Below are positions 54,386-62,977 of a stretch of DNA of 64,000 nucleotides, in pieces. This DNA is from Lachnospiraceae bacterium. Its GTDB lineage: Bacteria > Bacillota > Clostridia > Lachnospirales > Lachnospiraceae. The notes beneath the pieces were generated by a model, which saw nothing but the letters and a program-made list of their open reading frames with translations, had not been told where the DNA came from and made no database searches. The DNA lies in the NCBI GenBank assembly GCA_022797535.1, contig JAAWKU010000020.1, forward strand, positions 1 to 64,000, written 5' to 3'. The number at the start of each line of letters is the position of its first letter. Position 1 is the first letter of the stretch. The translations under genes were made by a program, and so were the position numbers.

Positions 54386-54637
54386 CTAGTTCCACTGACT
54401 TGCCACATCCGACTGGGTGGTATTCTCATTGCCGTTCACAATCAGACTGTTCCAGATTCCCTTCACCAACCCGGTCAGCTGATCCTTGAACGCAAATGCC
54501 AGAATCAGCACGATGCCGATAATTACCAGGGTTGCAATCAATTCCGCCCCTCCGGCCTGTTCCTTGAAAACTCGCCTAAACCAGCTGTCCACCTTGAACT
54601 TACAACAAAATGCCGCATTTCTCATCGCTGTAACCAT
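54386..54637 (-). CDS. Flp-type (type IVb) pilin
   Basis: An 83-residue small prepilin. A basic leader of about 30 residues ends near EQAGG, followed by the hydrophobic helix AELIATLVIIGIVLILAFAF, then a short polar tail. This is the layout of Flp1-like pilins in Firmicutes; the classical E-Y pair after the cut site is not clear. It is the likely major fibre subunit, cut by the peptidase at 42664. GGAGGAAGGA precedes the ATG. It lies between TadC and the toxin-bearing TadE gene. Confidence 0.83.
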   Translation of the reverse strand: MVTAMRNAAFCCKFKVDSWFRRVFKEQAGGAELIATLVIIGIVLILAFAFKDQLTGLVKGIWNSLIVNGNENTTQSDVASQWN

Positions 54638-54708
54638 TGTTCCTTCCTCCTTTCGTATTTTCTATATCTATGCGTATCGCAGACATTACCTGCGGTATCA
54701 CCTGAGCA

Positions 54709-55572
54709 CTATGCTCCGATATTGCTGACTATGGGAACCAGAATCATAACAAAGATACCCACCAGGATCATTCCCAGAGGAATCATCAGCTTGTTGGCCG
54801 CTGCTTCTCCCTGGCGCTTTACTATGTGCTTCTTCTCCTCCCAGCACACTGCGGACTCATTCTTCAGGAATTCCACCAATTCCTTATTCCCCTTCTCCAG
54901 ATTCTGTACCAGCATGGAGATAAATTTCTTCACAAAGGGTACGCCGCAACGATTCCCAAACCCAATATAGGCGTCAATCTCGGATTTACCATTCCGCATG
55001 TCCACAGCGGCATTCCGCATCTCCTCGTAAAGAACACTGCTGCCGGTAACTCCGATCTCTTCCCAGGCCTCTCTGGTAATCATCCCGGCGTTAATCAGCA
55101 GCGCCATCTTGGACACCACATCGCAGAAATCCTTGGTGATGGATATCTCCCTCTCCTTGATGATATCCGTGATCTTGGTGTCGGCATAATACCACAGCAC
55201 TCCGGCAGCAAATATGCCAAACAGCATAATGACAGGATAGCCAAACAACGGTCCCAGCAGGGGCGTCAGCACCAGGCACGAAAAGGCATATGTAACCTTC
55301 TCCGCCATATTAACGCAATAATAATACTCTCCGTATTTTTCCCCATATACAATCTTGGCCTGCGCAATGCGTTTCCGGTCAAACTGAGATTGATAAGAAT
55401 AACGCACCATGCCCAGTATCTGGAACCCCACTCCGTACAGACCCTTCAGCATATATTTTCTGCCGTCCAACGGCTCCAGCATCTCTTTATACTGCCTGCT
55501 TCCCCTGAACAGGAGAATGCCCCACAGTATTATGAGTACAAAATACAGAGACAGACATATAATATCAGTCAC
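54709..55572 (-). CDS. TadC-like pilus platform protein
   Basis: A 287-residue membrane protein with a type II secretion F domain (about residues 130-255, with KDFCDVVSKMALLINAGM and a central helix) and helices near both ends. It forms, with TadB, the inner-membrane platform on which the TadA ATPase acts. The start is GTG with GGGAGG upstream. It follows TadB by 12 bases. Confidence 0.88.
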   Translation of the reverse strand: MTDIICLSLYFVLIILWGILLFRGSRQYKEMLEPLDGRKYMLKGLYGVGFQILGMVRYSYQSQFDRKRIAQAKIVYGEKYGEYYYCVNMAEKVTYAFSCLVLTPLLGPLFGYPVIMLFGIFAAGVLWYYADTKITDIIKEREISITKDFCDVVSKMALLINAGMITREAWEEIGVTGSSVLYEEMRNAAVDMRNGKSEIDAYIGFGNRCGVPFVKKFISMLVQNLEKGNKELVEFLKNESAVCWEEKKHIVKRQGEAAANKLMIPLGMILVGIFVMILVPIVSNIGA

Positions 55573-55584
55573 TTCTCGCCCTCC

Positions 55585-56379
55585 CTACAACTTGATATCC
55601 AATATCTTCCGGCTCACAAAATAAGAGGCAGCAAAGATCATCAGGGCAATGGATACAGACAACTGGCCTATAGGCGACTGCAGGTCAATCAAGTCCCCGC
55701 CCATGGATTTCATCAGCAGAATAAAAGCTACCGGCATCACCAACATAATATTCTGTTCGTTTTTCTGACCGGATACCATCGTCTCCAATTCCATCTGGAT
55801 CTCTATCTTGTCCCCCAGAATTACTGTGGTGTTTTTGATGACTTCCTTAATATTGCCGCCCTTTTTATAACAGGTTGCAAACACGTTGGCAAAATTGCGG
55901 ATATCCTCAATTCCGCTGCGCTCCGCGAAATTCATCAAAAGATCCTCAATTTGAATATTGTTATTCAGCCCTGTGCGGATTATCTGCACTTCTTTTACAA
56001 TATCCGCATCCGCCGAAAACTGCACTGCCAGGTCTTCTGCGGCGCCGGCAAAGGCGTCAAACATATTTTTGCCTGCGCCTATAGAAGTGGACAGTGCGTC
56101 TAACAACCCCCGAAACTGCATGGTAAGCCTGGTTTGACGCTTTCTGATTACCTGCCCGGTTCTCATGGGGACAAATATAAATCCACAGACAGCGCCCACA
56201 ATGACAGATACCAGTATCTTTTCGTAAAATATGTACAGCACTGCGCCGCTGGCCGCCATGCCCATGAGAAACCACAGAATCTTCTCTCCAGGGCTGGGAA
56301 AATAAACATTATAATCCGTTGCGTCGCAGGTCAGCCCCGTTTTTACCTCATAAGGTTCCTTTTTTCCAAATAGCTTCAT
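55585..56379 (-). CDS. TadB-like pilus platform protein
   Basis: A 264-residue membrane protein with a type II secretion F domain. Two early helices (about 33-70) are followed by the cytoplasmic part RLTMQFRGLLDALSTSIGAG and VFATCYKKGGNIKEVI, and by C-terminal helices. It pairs with the adjacent TadC-like protein. It is shorter than many TadB proteins (about 300) because the N-terminal extension is reduced. It overlaps nothing and lies 11 bases after TadA. Confidence 0.88.
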   Translation of the reverse strand: MKLFGKKEPYEVKTGLTCDATDYNVYFPSPGEKILWFLMGMAASGAVLYIFYEKILVSVIVGAVCGFIFVPMRTGQVIRKRQTRLTMQFRGLLDALSTSIGAGKNMFDAFAGAAEDLAVQFSADADIVKEVQIIRTGLNNNIQIEDLLMNFAERSGIEDIRNFANVFATCYKKGGNIKEVIKNTTVILGDKIEIQMELETMVSGQKNEQNIMLVMPVAFILLMKSMGGDLIDLQSPIGQLSVSIALMIFAASYFVSRKILDIKL

Positions 56380-56390
56380 CCGTATCTCTC

Positions 56391-57629
56391 CTAGATCTCT
56401 TCCCGTATACCTGTCATAATCAATTTATTCCTGTGGACCATCTGATTGGCTGTCCGCCGCAGAGCTCCGGAAACCTTGTATAAAGTGCTGTTCTCATCCT
56501 CCTCAAACACATACAGAGGATTCAGTTCAATCTGCCCGTTCCGATATCCCACCACCTCCGTGATCTCCATTGTCTTACGGGACTTATCCCTCAGTCGGGA
56601 CAGATGGATAATAATATCTACCGCCGAGGCGATCTGTTGGCGAATCGCCTCCAGCGGCAGGCCGTCCGCTCCCTGAAGCACCATGGTTTCCAGACGACTC
56701 AGCATATCCTGTGTGGAGTTGGCATGCCCGGTGGACAGTGAGCCGTCATGGCCGGTATTCATGGCCTGCAGCATATCCAATGCTTCCCCTCCCCGGACCT
56801 CGCCCACAACAATACGCTCCGGGCGCATACGCAAAGAGGATTTGATCAGATCCCGTATGGTAATCTGTCCTGCGCCAGATGCGTTGGCATTGCGGGTCTC
56901 CAGCCGGACCAGGTTCTCCACTCCCTCAATCTGAAGTTCCGCCGAGTCCTCTATCGTAATCACTCGTTCGTCCTTGGGAATGTAATTGGAAAGCGCATTG
57001 AGGAAGGTGGTCTTGCCGGAACCGGTGCCTCCGCAGATAAATATGTTGTATTTAGCCCTGACCAGCAGCTCCAGCTTATCCGCGATCTCCTGGGTGATGG
57101 AACCATATCGGATCAGTTTCGCAATGGTCATGGGTTCCTTGGAAAACTTTCGAATGGTCAATGTAGGGCCGCACAGTGCAATGGGCGGCAATACCACATT
57201 TACACGAGATCCGTCCGGCAATCTGGTATCGCAGATTGGATTGGCCTGATTGACTTCCCTTCCTGCCAGGCCCACAATCCGCTGTATAATGTCCTCCAGC
57301 CGCCGTTGGCTCTCAAACTGCTTGTCCAGCTTAAACAGATGCCCGCCCTGCTCTATAAAGATATTCTGGGGACCGTTTATCATTACCTCCGTGATGGTGT
57401 CATCACTGATAATCGCATCCAGCAGCCCAAAGCCTCTGATGGAACTGTATACCTGTTCCACGATGGACACCCTCTGTTCTATGGGCACATACTGTCCTCC
57501 CAGATGCTGCTCCGTAACCTGTTCAACCTTTTCTTCCAACTCCTGGTCTGTCAACTGGCTAATGGGAATATTATCTATAATGTAGTCCTTGATATTCGCT
57601 ACCATCTGTTGCTCTGTTTCAAAAGTCAT
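56391..57629 (-). CDS. TadA/CpaF-family pilus assembly ATPase
   Basis: A 412-residue cytoplasmic hexameric ATPase. Walker [16 protein letters not shown], the Asp-box region [11 protein letters not shown] and Walker [20 protein letters not shown] are intact; [11 protein letters not shown] is the His box. It drives assembly (and possibly retraction) of Flp pili and is the energy source for any delivery by this cluster. It lies 11 bases after the TadZ-like gene. Confidence 0.95.
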   Translation of the reverse strand: MTFETEQQMVANIKDYIIDNIPISQLTDQELEEKVEQVTEQHLGGQYVPIEQRVSIVEQVYSSIRGFGLLDAIISDDTITEVMINGPQNIFIEQGGHLFKLDKQFESQRRLEDIIQRIVGLAGREVNQANPICDTRLPDGSRVNVVLPPIALCGPTLTIRKFSKEPMTIAKLIRYGSITQEIADKLELLVRAKYNIFICGGTGSGKTTFLNALSNYIPKDERVITIEDSAELQIEGVENLVRLETRNANASGAGQITIRDLIKSSLRMRPERIVVGEVRGGEALDMLQAMNTGHDGSLSTGHANSTQDMLSRLETMVLQGADGLPLEAIRQQIASAVDIIIHLSRLRDKSRKTMEITEVVGYRNGQIELNPLYVFEEDENSTLYKVSGALRRTANQMVHRNKLIMTGIREEI

Positions 57630-57640
57630 GCATTTTCTCC

Positions 57641-58705
57641 TTAGTACAATTTATCCAGTACTTCCTGCTCCGCCAGCTGTCTCAGCAGCTGTTCCACCGT
57701 ATAACCCTCATAGCGCTTGATGCCTCCGACTTCTCTGACATCCGAAATCGCCGCCTTCTCTGAAGTCCTGCTGCTGAATCGGTTATACAGGATACTGCAT
57801 CGGATCAGGAGTTTCCAGTCATTCTGTTCCTCGAGAATCCTCATGGACGCCATAACCCGCTCCAGCTTCCTGTTGGAGGTCGGAGAACCATCCCCTACCA
57901 TTACGATCTGGGCACATTCCCGCAAAATATCCAGTTCCGATTTTTCAAGAGAAAAATCCATATCTAAAATGATATAGTCATATGCACCACACATCTTAAT
58001 ATTAGCGATCATGTTACGGATTTCCTCAGAATTCAGTTCTGCCATATCCAGTGCCGTGGCTGTGGCAGAATAGAACCATACGCCTGACGGATCCTGCTTC
58101 ACAACGCTCTCCAGCTTTACGGACAGATTCCCCTTCCTGCTCTTGATGGCATATATAATGTCCTGAAAACTGCCCGCTCCCTCCGCCTGGAAGAATACAT
58201 CCGCACTGCCAAACCGTTCCAGATTCAGGTAGAGAACCTTTTTTCCCTTTCTGGCCAGTCTGATTGCGCTTGCAGCTGCAACTGTCGAAGCCCCTGTGCC
58301 GCCGGATGCCGCCAGATAGGCAATTAACCTGCCCCCGTTTCCCTGTTCCATATGAAGTCCGGTAATCTCTGTCACATTCTCCGCGTATATACTCAGGATC
58401 TGCCGGTAAATCAAATCTGCTTTCTGAAATTTATGTATGACCTGCTGCCCTCGAAAAGATTCAATCTCCGCGGAATCAACCAAGTAGGCAAAACCACAGC
58501 GCCCTGGAATCTGCCGGTTGTCAATCTCAAAACTATCGTCTGCCAGAAACACATCTATCCTGCTGGCTGTCAACGCTTCAAAAGCCGCCTGCTCCCGCGT
58601 GAAAGAATACATTTCCAGCTTCTCGGTATACCGGGAATTAAACGCTGAGACCAGACGATTCAAATAGGTCTTATCACTCCCCAGAATTGCCACTTTAATT
58701 TTCAT
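57641..58705 (-). CDS. TadZ/CpaE-like pilus localisation protein
   Basis: A 354-residue protein: an N-terminal receiver-like domain (about 1-115) and a MinD/ParA-type ATPase fold. The P-loop reads SGGTGASTVAAASAIRLA, in which the usual GK(T/S) lysine is replaced by Ala, as in some atypical TadZ proteins. YIILDMDFSL fits the Walker B position. It should place the Tad machine in the cell. It is the first gene of the cluster, directly after the consensus promoter at 58829-58858. Confidence 0.85.
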   Translation of the reverse strand: MKIKVAILGSDKTYLNRLVSAFNSRYTEKLEMYSFTREQAAFEALTASRIDVFLADDSFEIDNRQIPGRCGFAYLVDSAEIESFRGQQVIHKFQKADLIYRQILSIYAENVTEITGLHMEQGNGGRLIAYLAASGGTGASTVAAASAIRLARKGKKVLYLNLERFGSADVFFQAEGAGSFQDIIYAIKSRKGNLSVKLESVVKQDPSGVWFYSATATALDMAELNSEEIRNMIANIKMCGAYDYIILDMDFSLEKSELDILRECAQIVMVGDGSPTSNRKLERVMASMRILEEQNDWKLLIRCSILYNRFSSRTSEKAAISDVREVGGIKRYEGYTVEQLLRQLAEQEVLDKLY

Positions 58706-58828
58706 TTTATCCCCCTGTCCGCCTGTTTCACAGAAACCCCATTAAATCCCTTAATTTCATGATTCTTGTAATTTTAATCAATTAATGCCCGTAATATTTA
58801 AGCATTTGTAATCTAAAATTTCAAAATA

Positions 58829-58858
58829 ATTATACAATACATGCAAATATTGTGTCAA
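58829..58858 (-). promoter_or_regulatory. Consensus sigma-A promoter of the Tad cluster
   Basis: On the minus strand TTGACA (58858-58853), an 18-bp spacer and TATAAT (58834-58829): both hexamers are perfect. Predicted start near 58822, leader about 118 nt. The surrounding 58706-59086 is very AT-rich and has no gene; AT-tracts upstream of the -35 box could act as an UP element. Confidence 0.85.
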
Positions 58859-59086
58859 CATATTTATTTGTATTTGGTTATATATTTTTATATAAATAAT
58901 TATTGAATGATTTTTGATTATATTACAAGTAGAATCAGACCCACTTTTCAGTTTTATTTATTATTTTTCATCAATATAATCCACGCCCTACGAGAATTCT
59001 ATTGTTATGAATAAAAAGCACCACCCGCTATTACGCAGTGGCGCTTCAACATATCCGGGTTGTCCCCCACGACATATCTATCAAAT

Positions 59087-59144
59087 AAAAAGAGGATAGA
59101 ACCGGTCAAGCCTCCCTATGGCTCAACTGACCCTATCCCTTTTG
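59087..59144 (-). terminator. Intrinsic terminator after sigK
   Basis: AAAAGGGATAG and TTGAGCC on one side pair with GGCTTGA and CTATCCTCTTTTT on the other; it isolates sigK from the Tad promoter. Confidence 0.85.
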
Positions 59145-59166
59145 GGGCATTATTCATCTTCCTATC

Positions 59167-59802
59167 CTACCCCTGCTCAAACTTCTCCCGCAGCTTCCCC
59201 AGCGCCTTCTTCTCGATCCGGCTCACATAACTCCGTGAAATTCCCAACCGCTCCCCGATCTCGCACTGGGTCAATTCCCGGTTTCCCCATAGTCCGTACC
59301 GCAGCAACAGGATTTCCCGCTCCCGTTCCGTCAGTTCCTGCTGCATCAGCGTCATAAGCCTTTGCACATTGCCGCGATATTCCAGGGCCTCCACTACATC
59401 CTGCTGCTCCTGTTCGATCACGTCCATCAGGTGAATCTCGTTCCCCTCTTTGTCCTGCCCGATGGGTTCGAAAAGGGATACCTCCCTGGAAGTCTTTTTC
59501 TTGCTGCGCAGCAGCATCAAGAGTTCATTGTCGATACACCTGCAGGCATATGTGGCCAGCCTGCCCTTGCCTGCGTCAAAAGTGTCTATGGCCTTAATCA
59601 GACCGATACAGCCGATAGAAATCATATCTTCCATATCTTCATCCACGTTCTGGTATTTTTTGACTACATGAGCCACCAGGCGCAGATTACGCTCTATGAG
59701 GGTGTCCTTGGCAGCCTGGGCCTGGTCGGCGTCTCCTTCCCTGAGCAGGCGGACATAGTGAGCTTCTTCTCCAGAGGTCAAGGGCTTTTGAAAGGTCTTC
59801 AA
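59167..59802 (-). CDS. sigK: Sporulation sigma factor SigK, without pro-sequence
   Basis: A 211-residue sigma-70 protein: region 2 with RNLRLVAHVVKKY and DMISIGCIGLIKAIDTFD, SLFEPIGQDKEGNEI after region 2, and region 4 with TQCEIGERLGISRSYVSRIE are diagnostic of mother-cell SigK. The start is TTG 59802 with GGAGG upstream. The in-frame upstream stretch is only about ten codons to a stop, so there is no hydrophobic pro-sequence as in Bacillus subtilis, resembling the Clostridioides situation. A residue seems missing in AGKGRLATYACRC compared with KGT(K/R)LATYAARC. It controls late spore coat genes. Confidence 0.92.
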   Translation of the reverse strand: MKTFQKPLTSGEEAHYVRLLREGDADQAQAAKDTLIERNLRLVAHVVKKYQNVDEDMEDMISIGCIGLIKAIDTFDAGKGRLATYACRCIDNELLMLLRSKKKTSREVSLFEPIGQDKEGNEIHLMDVIEQEQQDVVEALEYRGNVQRLMTLMQQELTEREREILLLRYGLWGNRELTQCEIGERLGISRSYVSRIEKKALGKLREKFEQG

Positions 59803-59968
59803 TCGTAGCCTCCACAGGATACTCTTACCTCTAGTCTATGTAATCAGGACATTTTTCGTGCCTTTCCCACTCTCTACTATTTCCGCTCCTGACTCCCTCA
59901 CGCCATGACATGCCATCAGCTAAATTCATCCCTTGTCGCCGCCCCATCCCCAGGCTTTCAAACCATCT

Positions 59969-59997
59969 GAAACGGCACCCCCCACCGCTGCCGTTTC
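59969..59997 (-). terminator. Hairpin after hemW (weak terminator candidate)
   Basis: GAAACGGCA and TGCCGTTTC form a perfect 9-bp stem with an 11-nt loop right after the hemW stop, but no T-run follows on the minus strand. Confidence 0.5.
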
Positions 59998-60006
59998 ATC
60001 CTAAAA

Positions 60007-61233
60007 TCATGTAATCGGCGGCTCCAGAAAATCCGCCATCACCATATTGGCTACATCCAATCCCCGCTCCGTCAGATACAGGTATTTTTCTCCAGTCTTG
60101 TCCTGATAGTCCAGTAACCCTAATGCAATATATCGATCTATAACCTCTCCATACACCTCTTCCAGCCTCCGGTGGAAAAATCTATAAAATGTTCCTGCGC
60201 ATACTCCCTCCGTCAGACGCAGGCCCAGAAACATAAATTCTTCCATCTGCTCCGCCATTGACAACAGGCTGGACGGCTCTCTCTGTCTCAAAGGGGCCTC
60301 CAGATAAGAAGTCAGTTCTCTCCCATTCCGGAATCGGACATTATCCACCAGCGAAGCCGCGCCTATGCCAAAACCCAGATAGTTTTCCCTGGTCCAATAC
60401 CCCACATTATGCCGACACTCGCCCCCCGCCTTTGCATAGTTGGAGATCTCATAGCGCTGATACCCGTACTCCCGTAAAACCCGCTCCGTCAGCCCATATA
60501 GCGCCCGGTCCGTCTCCTCGTCCGGCAGTTTCAGTTCTCCGTCCTCATAGCGCCTGGCAAAATCCGTTCCCTCCTCCAGGATCAGACTGTAGGCGGAAAT
60601 ATGCTCCGGCCCGGGCACAAGCTCCGCCACCCTTCTTAGTGTGGTCTCATAAGAAGCAGGGGTTTGACCCGGCAAGCCGCTCATCAGATCCACATTGATT
60701 CTGGAAAATCCTGCTGCCACCGCCCCCTGGTAGGCATCCAGAAACTGCCTCCAGGTATGAATCCTCCCCAGCTCTTTCAGTTCCTCATCCCAGGATGACT
60801 GCAAGCCCAGACTCAGACGGTTTATTCCCGCCTTATAATACCGTCTCAGAGCATCTCGGTCCGCCGTCCCCGGGTTGACCTCCATGGAAATTTCTGCCTC
60901 CGGCAGAACCCGGTAGCATTGACGCAGGATATCCATTATCTTCTCGATGTGTCCCGACGCAAGCAGACTGGGCGTACCGCCCCCGATAAAGACTGTGGTC
61001 ACCTCAAAACCCGCATACGCCTCCGCCCGGCCCCGCATCTCCCGCTCCAGCGCCCCCACATATTGATCCTGTACTTCCCGCCCCGCCGGAGCGGACAGGA
61101 AATCACAATATCCGCATTTGCGCATGCAGAAAGGAATATGAATATATATTTCCGTATTTTTCACCTCTGCCTCTGTTACGCCATCCCCAACAGACCTCAT
61201 AAACCCTTCATTAATACGGATGCCGTCTGACAT
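60007..61233 (-). CDS. hemW: HemW, radical SAM heme chaperone (coproporphyrinogen oxidase-like)
   Basis: A 408-residue radical SAM protein. CMRKCGYC (C36, C40, C43) is the [4Fe-4S] CxxxCxxC site, VFIGGGTPSLL is the SAM motif and SLGLQSSWDEELKELGRIH plus the C-terminal HemN_C domain complete the family. HemW binds heme and delivers it to target proteins; older annotation calls it HemN. The start ATG 61233 lacks a strong site, so an internal start (Met 12) is possible. In many Firmicutes it directly follows lepA; here two extra genes lie between them. Confidence 0.93.
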   Translation of the reverse strand: MSDGIRINEGFMRSVGDGVTEAEVKNTEIYIHIPFCMRKCGYCDFLSAPAGREVQDQYVGALEREMRGRAEAYAGFEVTTVFIGGGTPSLLASGHIEKIMDILRQCYRVLPEAEISMEVNPGTADRDALRRYYKAGINRLSLGLQSSWDEELKELGRIHTWRQFLDAYQGAVAAGFSRINVDLMSGLPGQTPASYETTLRRVAELVPGPEHISAYSLILEEGTDFARRYEDGELKLPDEETDRALYGLTERVLREYGYQRYEISNYAKAGGECRHNVGYWTRENYLGFGIGAASLVDNVRFRNGRELTSYLEAPLRQREPSSLLSMAEQMEEFMFLGLRLTEGVCAGTFYRFFHRRLEEVYGEVIDRYIALGLLDYQDKTGEKYLYLTERGLDVANMVMADFLEPPIT

Positions 61234-61377
61234 GCCTGTCCGGGGCAGAACGTTGTCAAAAATTTTTATTTACAAATTTACTGTGTTGTATCTAATCAGA
61301 CTGTATGCAAATGATTACAACACCTAAATAGGAAGATGGACATTTTAACTCCTTCATAAGCAGAAAAAGATTCCGGC

Positions 61378-61911
61378 TCATGAACCTTCTTTGATCAACC
61401 CCAATTCTACTGCCATAGAAGGATTCAATACCAGTACATCCGCTTTCCATATCTTTCTATAACGTAACAGCCTTGTCTCAAGTTCCGCCTTAGGACCACC
61501 TAACCAGCTTTCTTCAGCCTCTGCGATCACAAGAACAAACCTGATCTTACTCCCCATATATGTCCGCTTTTTAACAATTTTTTCTCCCACACTGTCACTG
61601 TACCCATTTATCCCCAGCACAGTTGCAGAAAACATATTAATAGAATCGACAAATTTGTCCGCTATTTCACTATAATATTGCTCATACTTTTTCTGTTTAT
61701 CCTCACTGTCGTTCTTGTTGGCCTCATTGGGGCAAGTCTTTTTGGCTTCTACAAACAAAACATTTTCACCCGCTGTCAAATAAATAAATTCTACTGTTTT
61801 GATTCCTTCCCCAGTCTTCCGGTGTATATCCGAATGCTCAATATGAAACAATTGTTCCTTTTCCAGATTATCAAATTTTACACCCGGCTCAATTATGGGT
61901 TCAGCCCTCAT
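61378..61911 (-). CDS. ExK-motif protein, putative nuclease partner of the ATPase
   Basis: A 177-residue soluble protein. VEFIYLTAGENVLFVEAKKT (about 39-58) has a strand-turn-strand shape ending in E-A-K, as in PD-(D/E)xK nucleases, but a clear preceding catalytic Asp is uncertain. Its ATG overlaps the TGA of the ATPase gene (ATGA), so the two are translated together. It has no relation to lepA or hemW function. I infer the effector half of a two-gene ATPase-nuclease defence cassette; other readings are a regulatory subunit with a nuclease-like fold. Confidence 0.65.
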   Translation of the reverse strand: MRAEPIIEPGVKFDNLEKEQLFHIEHSDIHRKTGEGIKTVEFIYLTAGENVLFVEAKKTCPNEANKNDSEDKQKKYEQYYSEIADKFVDSINMFSATVLGINGYSDSVGEKIVKKRTYMGSKIRFVLVIAEAEESWLGGPKAELETRLLRYRKIWKADVLVLNPSMAVELGLIKEGS

Positions 61912-62942
61912 AATTTCACCCCTATCTCATCTCTGTAAATCTGTAAATATGTTTTGGTTATTGGGTTATTCTCCAGCAAAGTAAACTGTTCACTGGTCTC
62001 ACAGCATACGCCTCCCCCTTCGGGCTGAAAATAGAAGGAATAGTATGATACCAAATCCTCCTGTGCCTTTTTGATATCAATATACTTCGCCAAAAAGTAA
62101 TTATGAGTGGATAGGAATATTTGTACACCATTTCTGTATAATTCCAACAACAATTCTGCCACTGTGGACAGATAGGCAGGATTTACATTTGCCTCTGGCT
62201 CATCCCAAAACAGAATGGAGCCTTTTTCCAGAGTACCATTCTTAGCCAGAAGCCACAAAAGGCCCATTTTTTTGATTCCCTCCGCAACAAGACTGAATTC
62301 CTGTTTCGAACTGCCCTTTTTTAAGTAAAATTCATCTTTGTCTCCGTCATAGACCACCTGTCCGTCCGTCATTTTTTCTATTCTTTTTAGCATTGCTGCC
62401 CTGGCTGTAGGATTTTTTCCCATCGTAATATCGATTTTTGCGGAGTTAATTATGTCGATATACGTATCATCAAATCTGACATTATCTACACTTGTTGCGG
62501 CGGCAAGCTTATAACTATGAGAGAGGATTTCTTTAGCGGGAATAAAGATACTGGAATTGTCCTTAAATTCCTTTTCCCACTTTTCCTTCCCTCTCACATC
62601 TGCCGCACTCTTTTTGGTCTTTTTATCAAAGGTAATCTCCAGATGCGCATCTGTCCTTTTATCATCATTCGCCGCATTGACCCTGATCTTTGCAATATGA
62701 TTACCCTTTCGTCTATCCACAAGTCTGGAAATACGAAAGTCATCTGGCATCATGGTACGAACAATTTTCTGTCCGAAATCAGTATCCATGCGGTTAGATC
62801 TGCAAGCTGAATATAATATTTTTAACATGTGCGTCTTTCCTGTAGCATTTTCCCCGATAAAGACATTGATTCCATTGCAGAAATCTATCGCCACTTTTTC
62901 AAACACTGTTATATTTTCAATCTTTACACTTTTAAGTTTCAT
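61908..62942 (-). CDS. ABC-type AAA ATPase (AAA_15/21, OLD-like), putative defence
   Basis: A 344-residue ATPase. Walker A GENATGKTHMLK (about 32-43), a helical insert in the middle, Walker B ILFWDEPEANVNP (about 243-255) and a histidine switch STHNYFLAKYI (about 279) are complete. This SMC/OLD-like form is common in defence systems such as Septu, Gabija-like and PARIS-like pairs. The ATG at 62942 lies 35 bases after lepA with GGGGGA upstream and no separate promoter, so it rides on the lepA transcript. It overlaps the nuclease-like gene by four bases. The system type is not identified. Confidence 0.8.
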   Translation of the reverse strand: MKLKSVKIENITVFEKVAIDFCNGINVFIGENATGKTHMLKILYSACRSNRMDTDFGQKIVRTMMPDDFRISRLVDRRKGNHIAKIRVNAANDDKRTDAHLEITFDKKTKKSAADVRGKEKWEKEFKDNSSIFIPAKEILSHSYKLAAATSVDNVRFDDTYIDIINSAKIDITMGKNPTARAAMLKRIEKMTDGQVVYDGDKDEFYLKKGSSKQEFSLVAEGIKKMGLLWLLAKNGTLEKGSILFWDEPEANVNPAYLSTVAELLLELYRNGVQIFLSTHNYFLAKYIDIKKAQEDLVSYYSFYFQPEGGGVCCETSEQFTLLENNPITKTYLQIYRDEIGVKL

Positions 62943-62977
62943 ACACCGTCCCCCTTAACACTGCCATCCCCATACCG

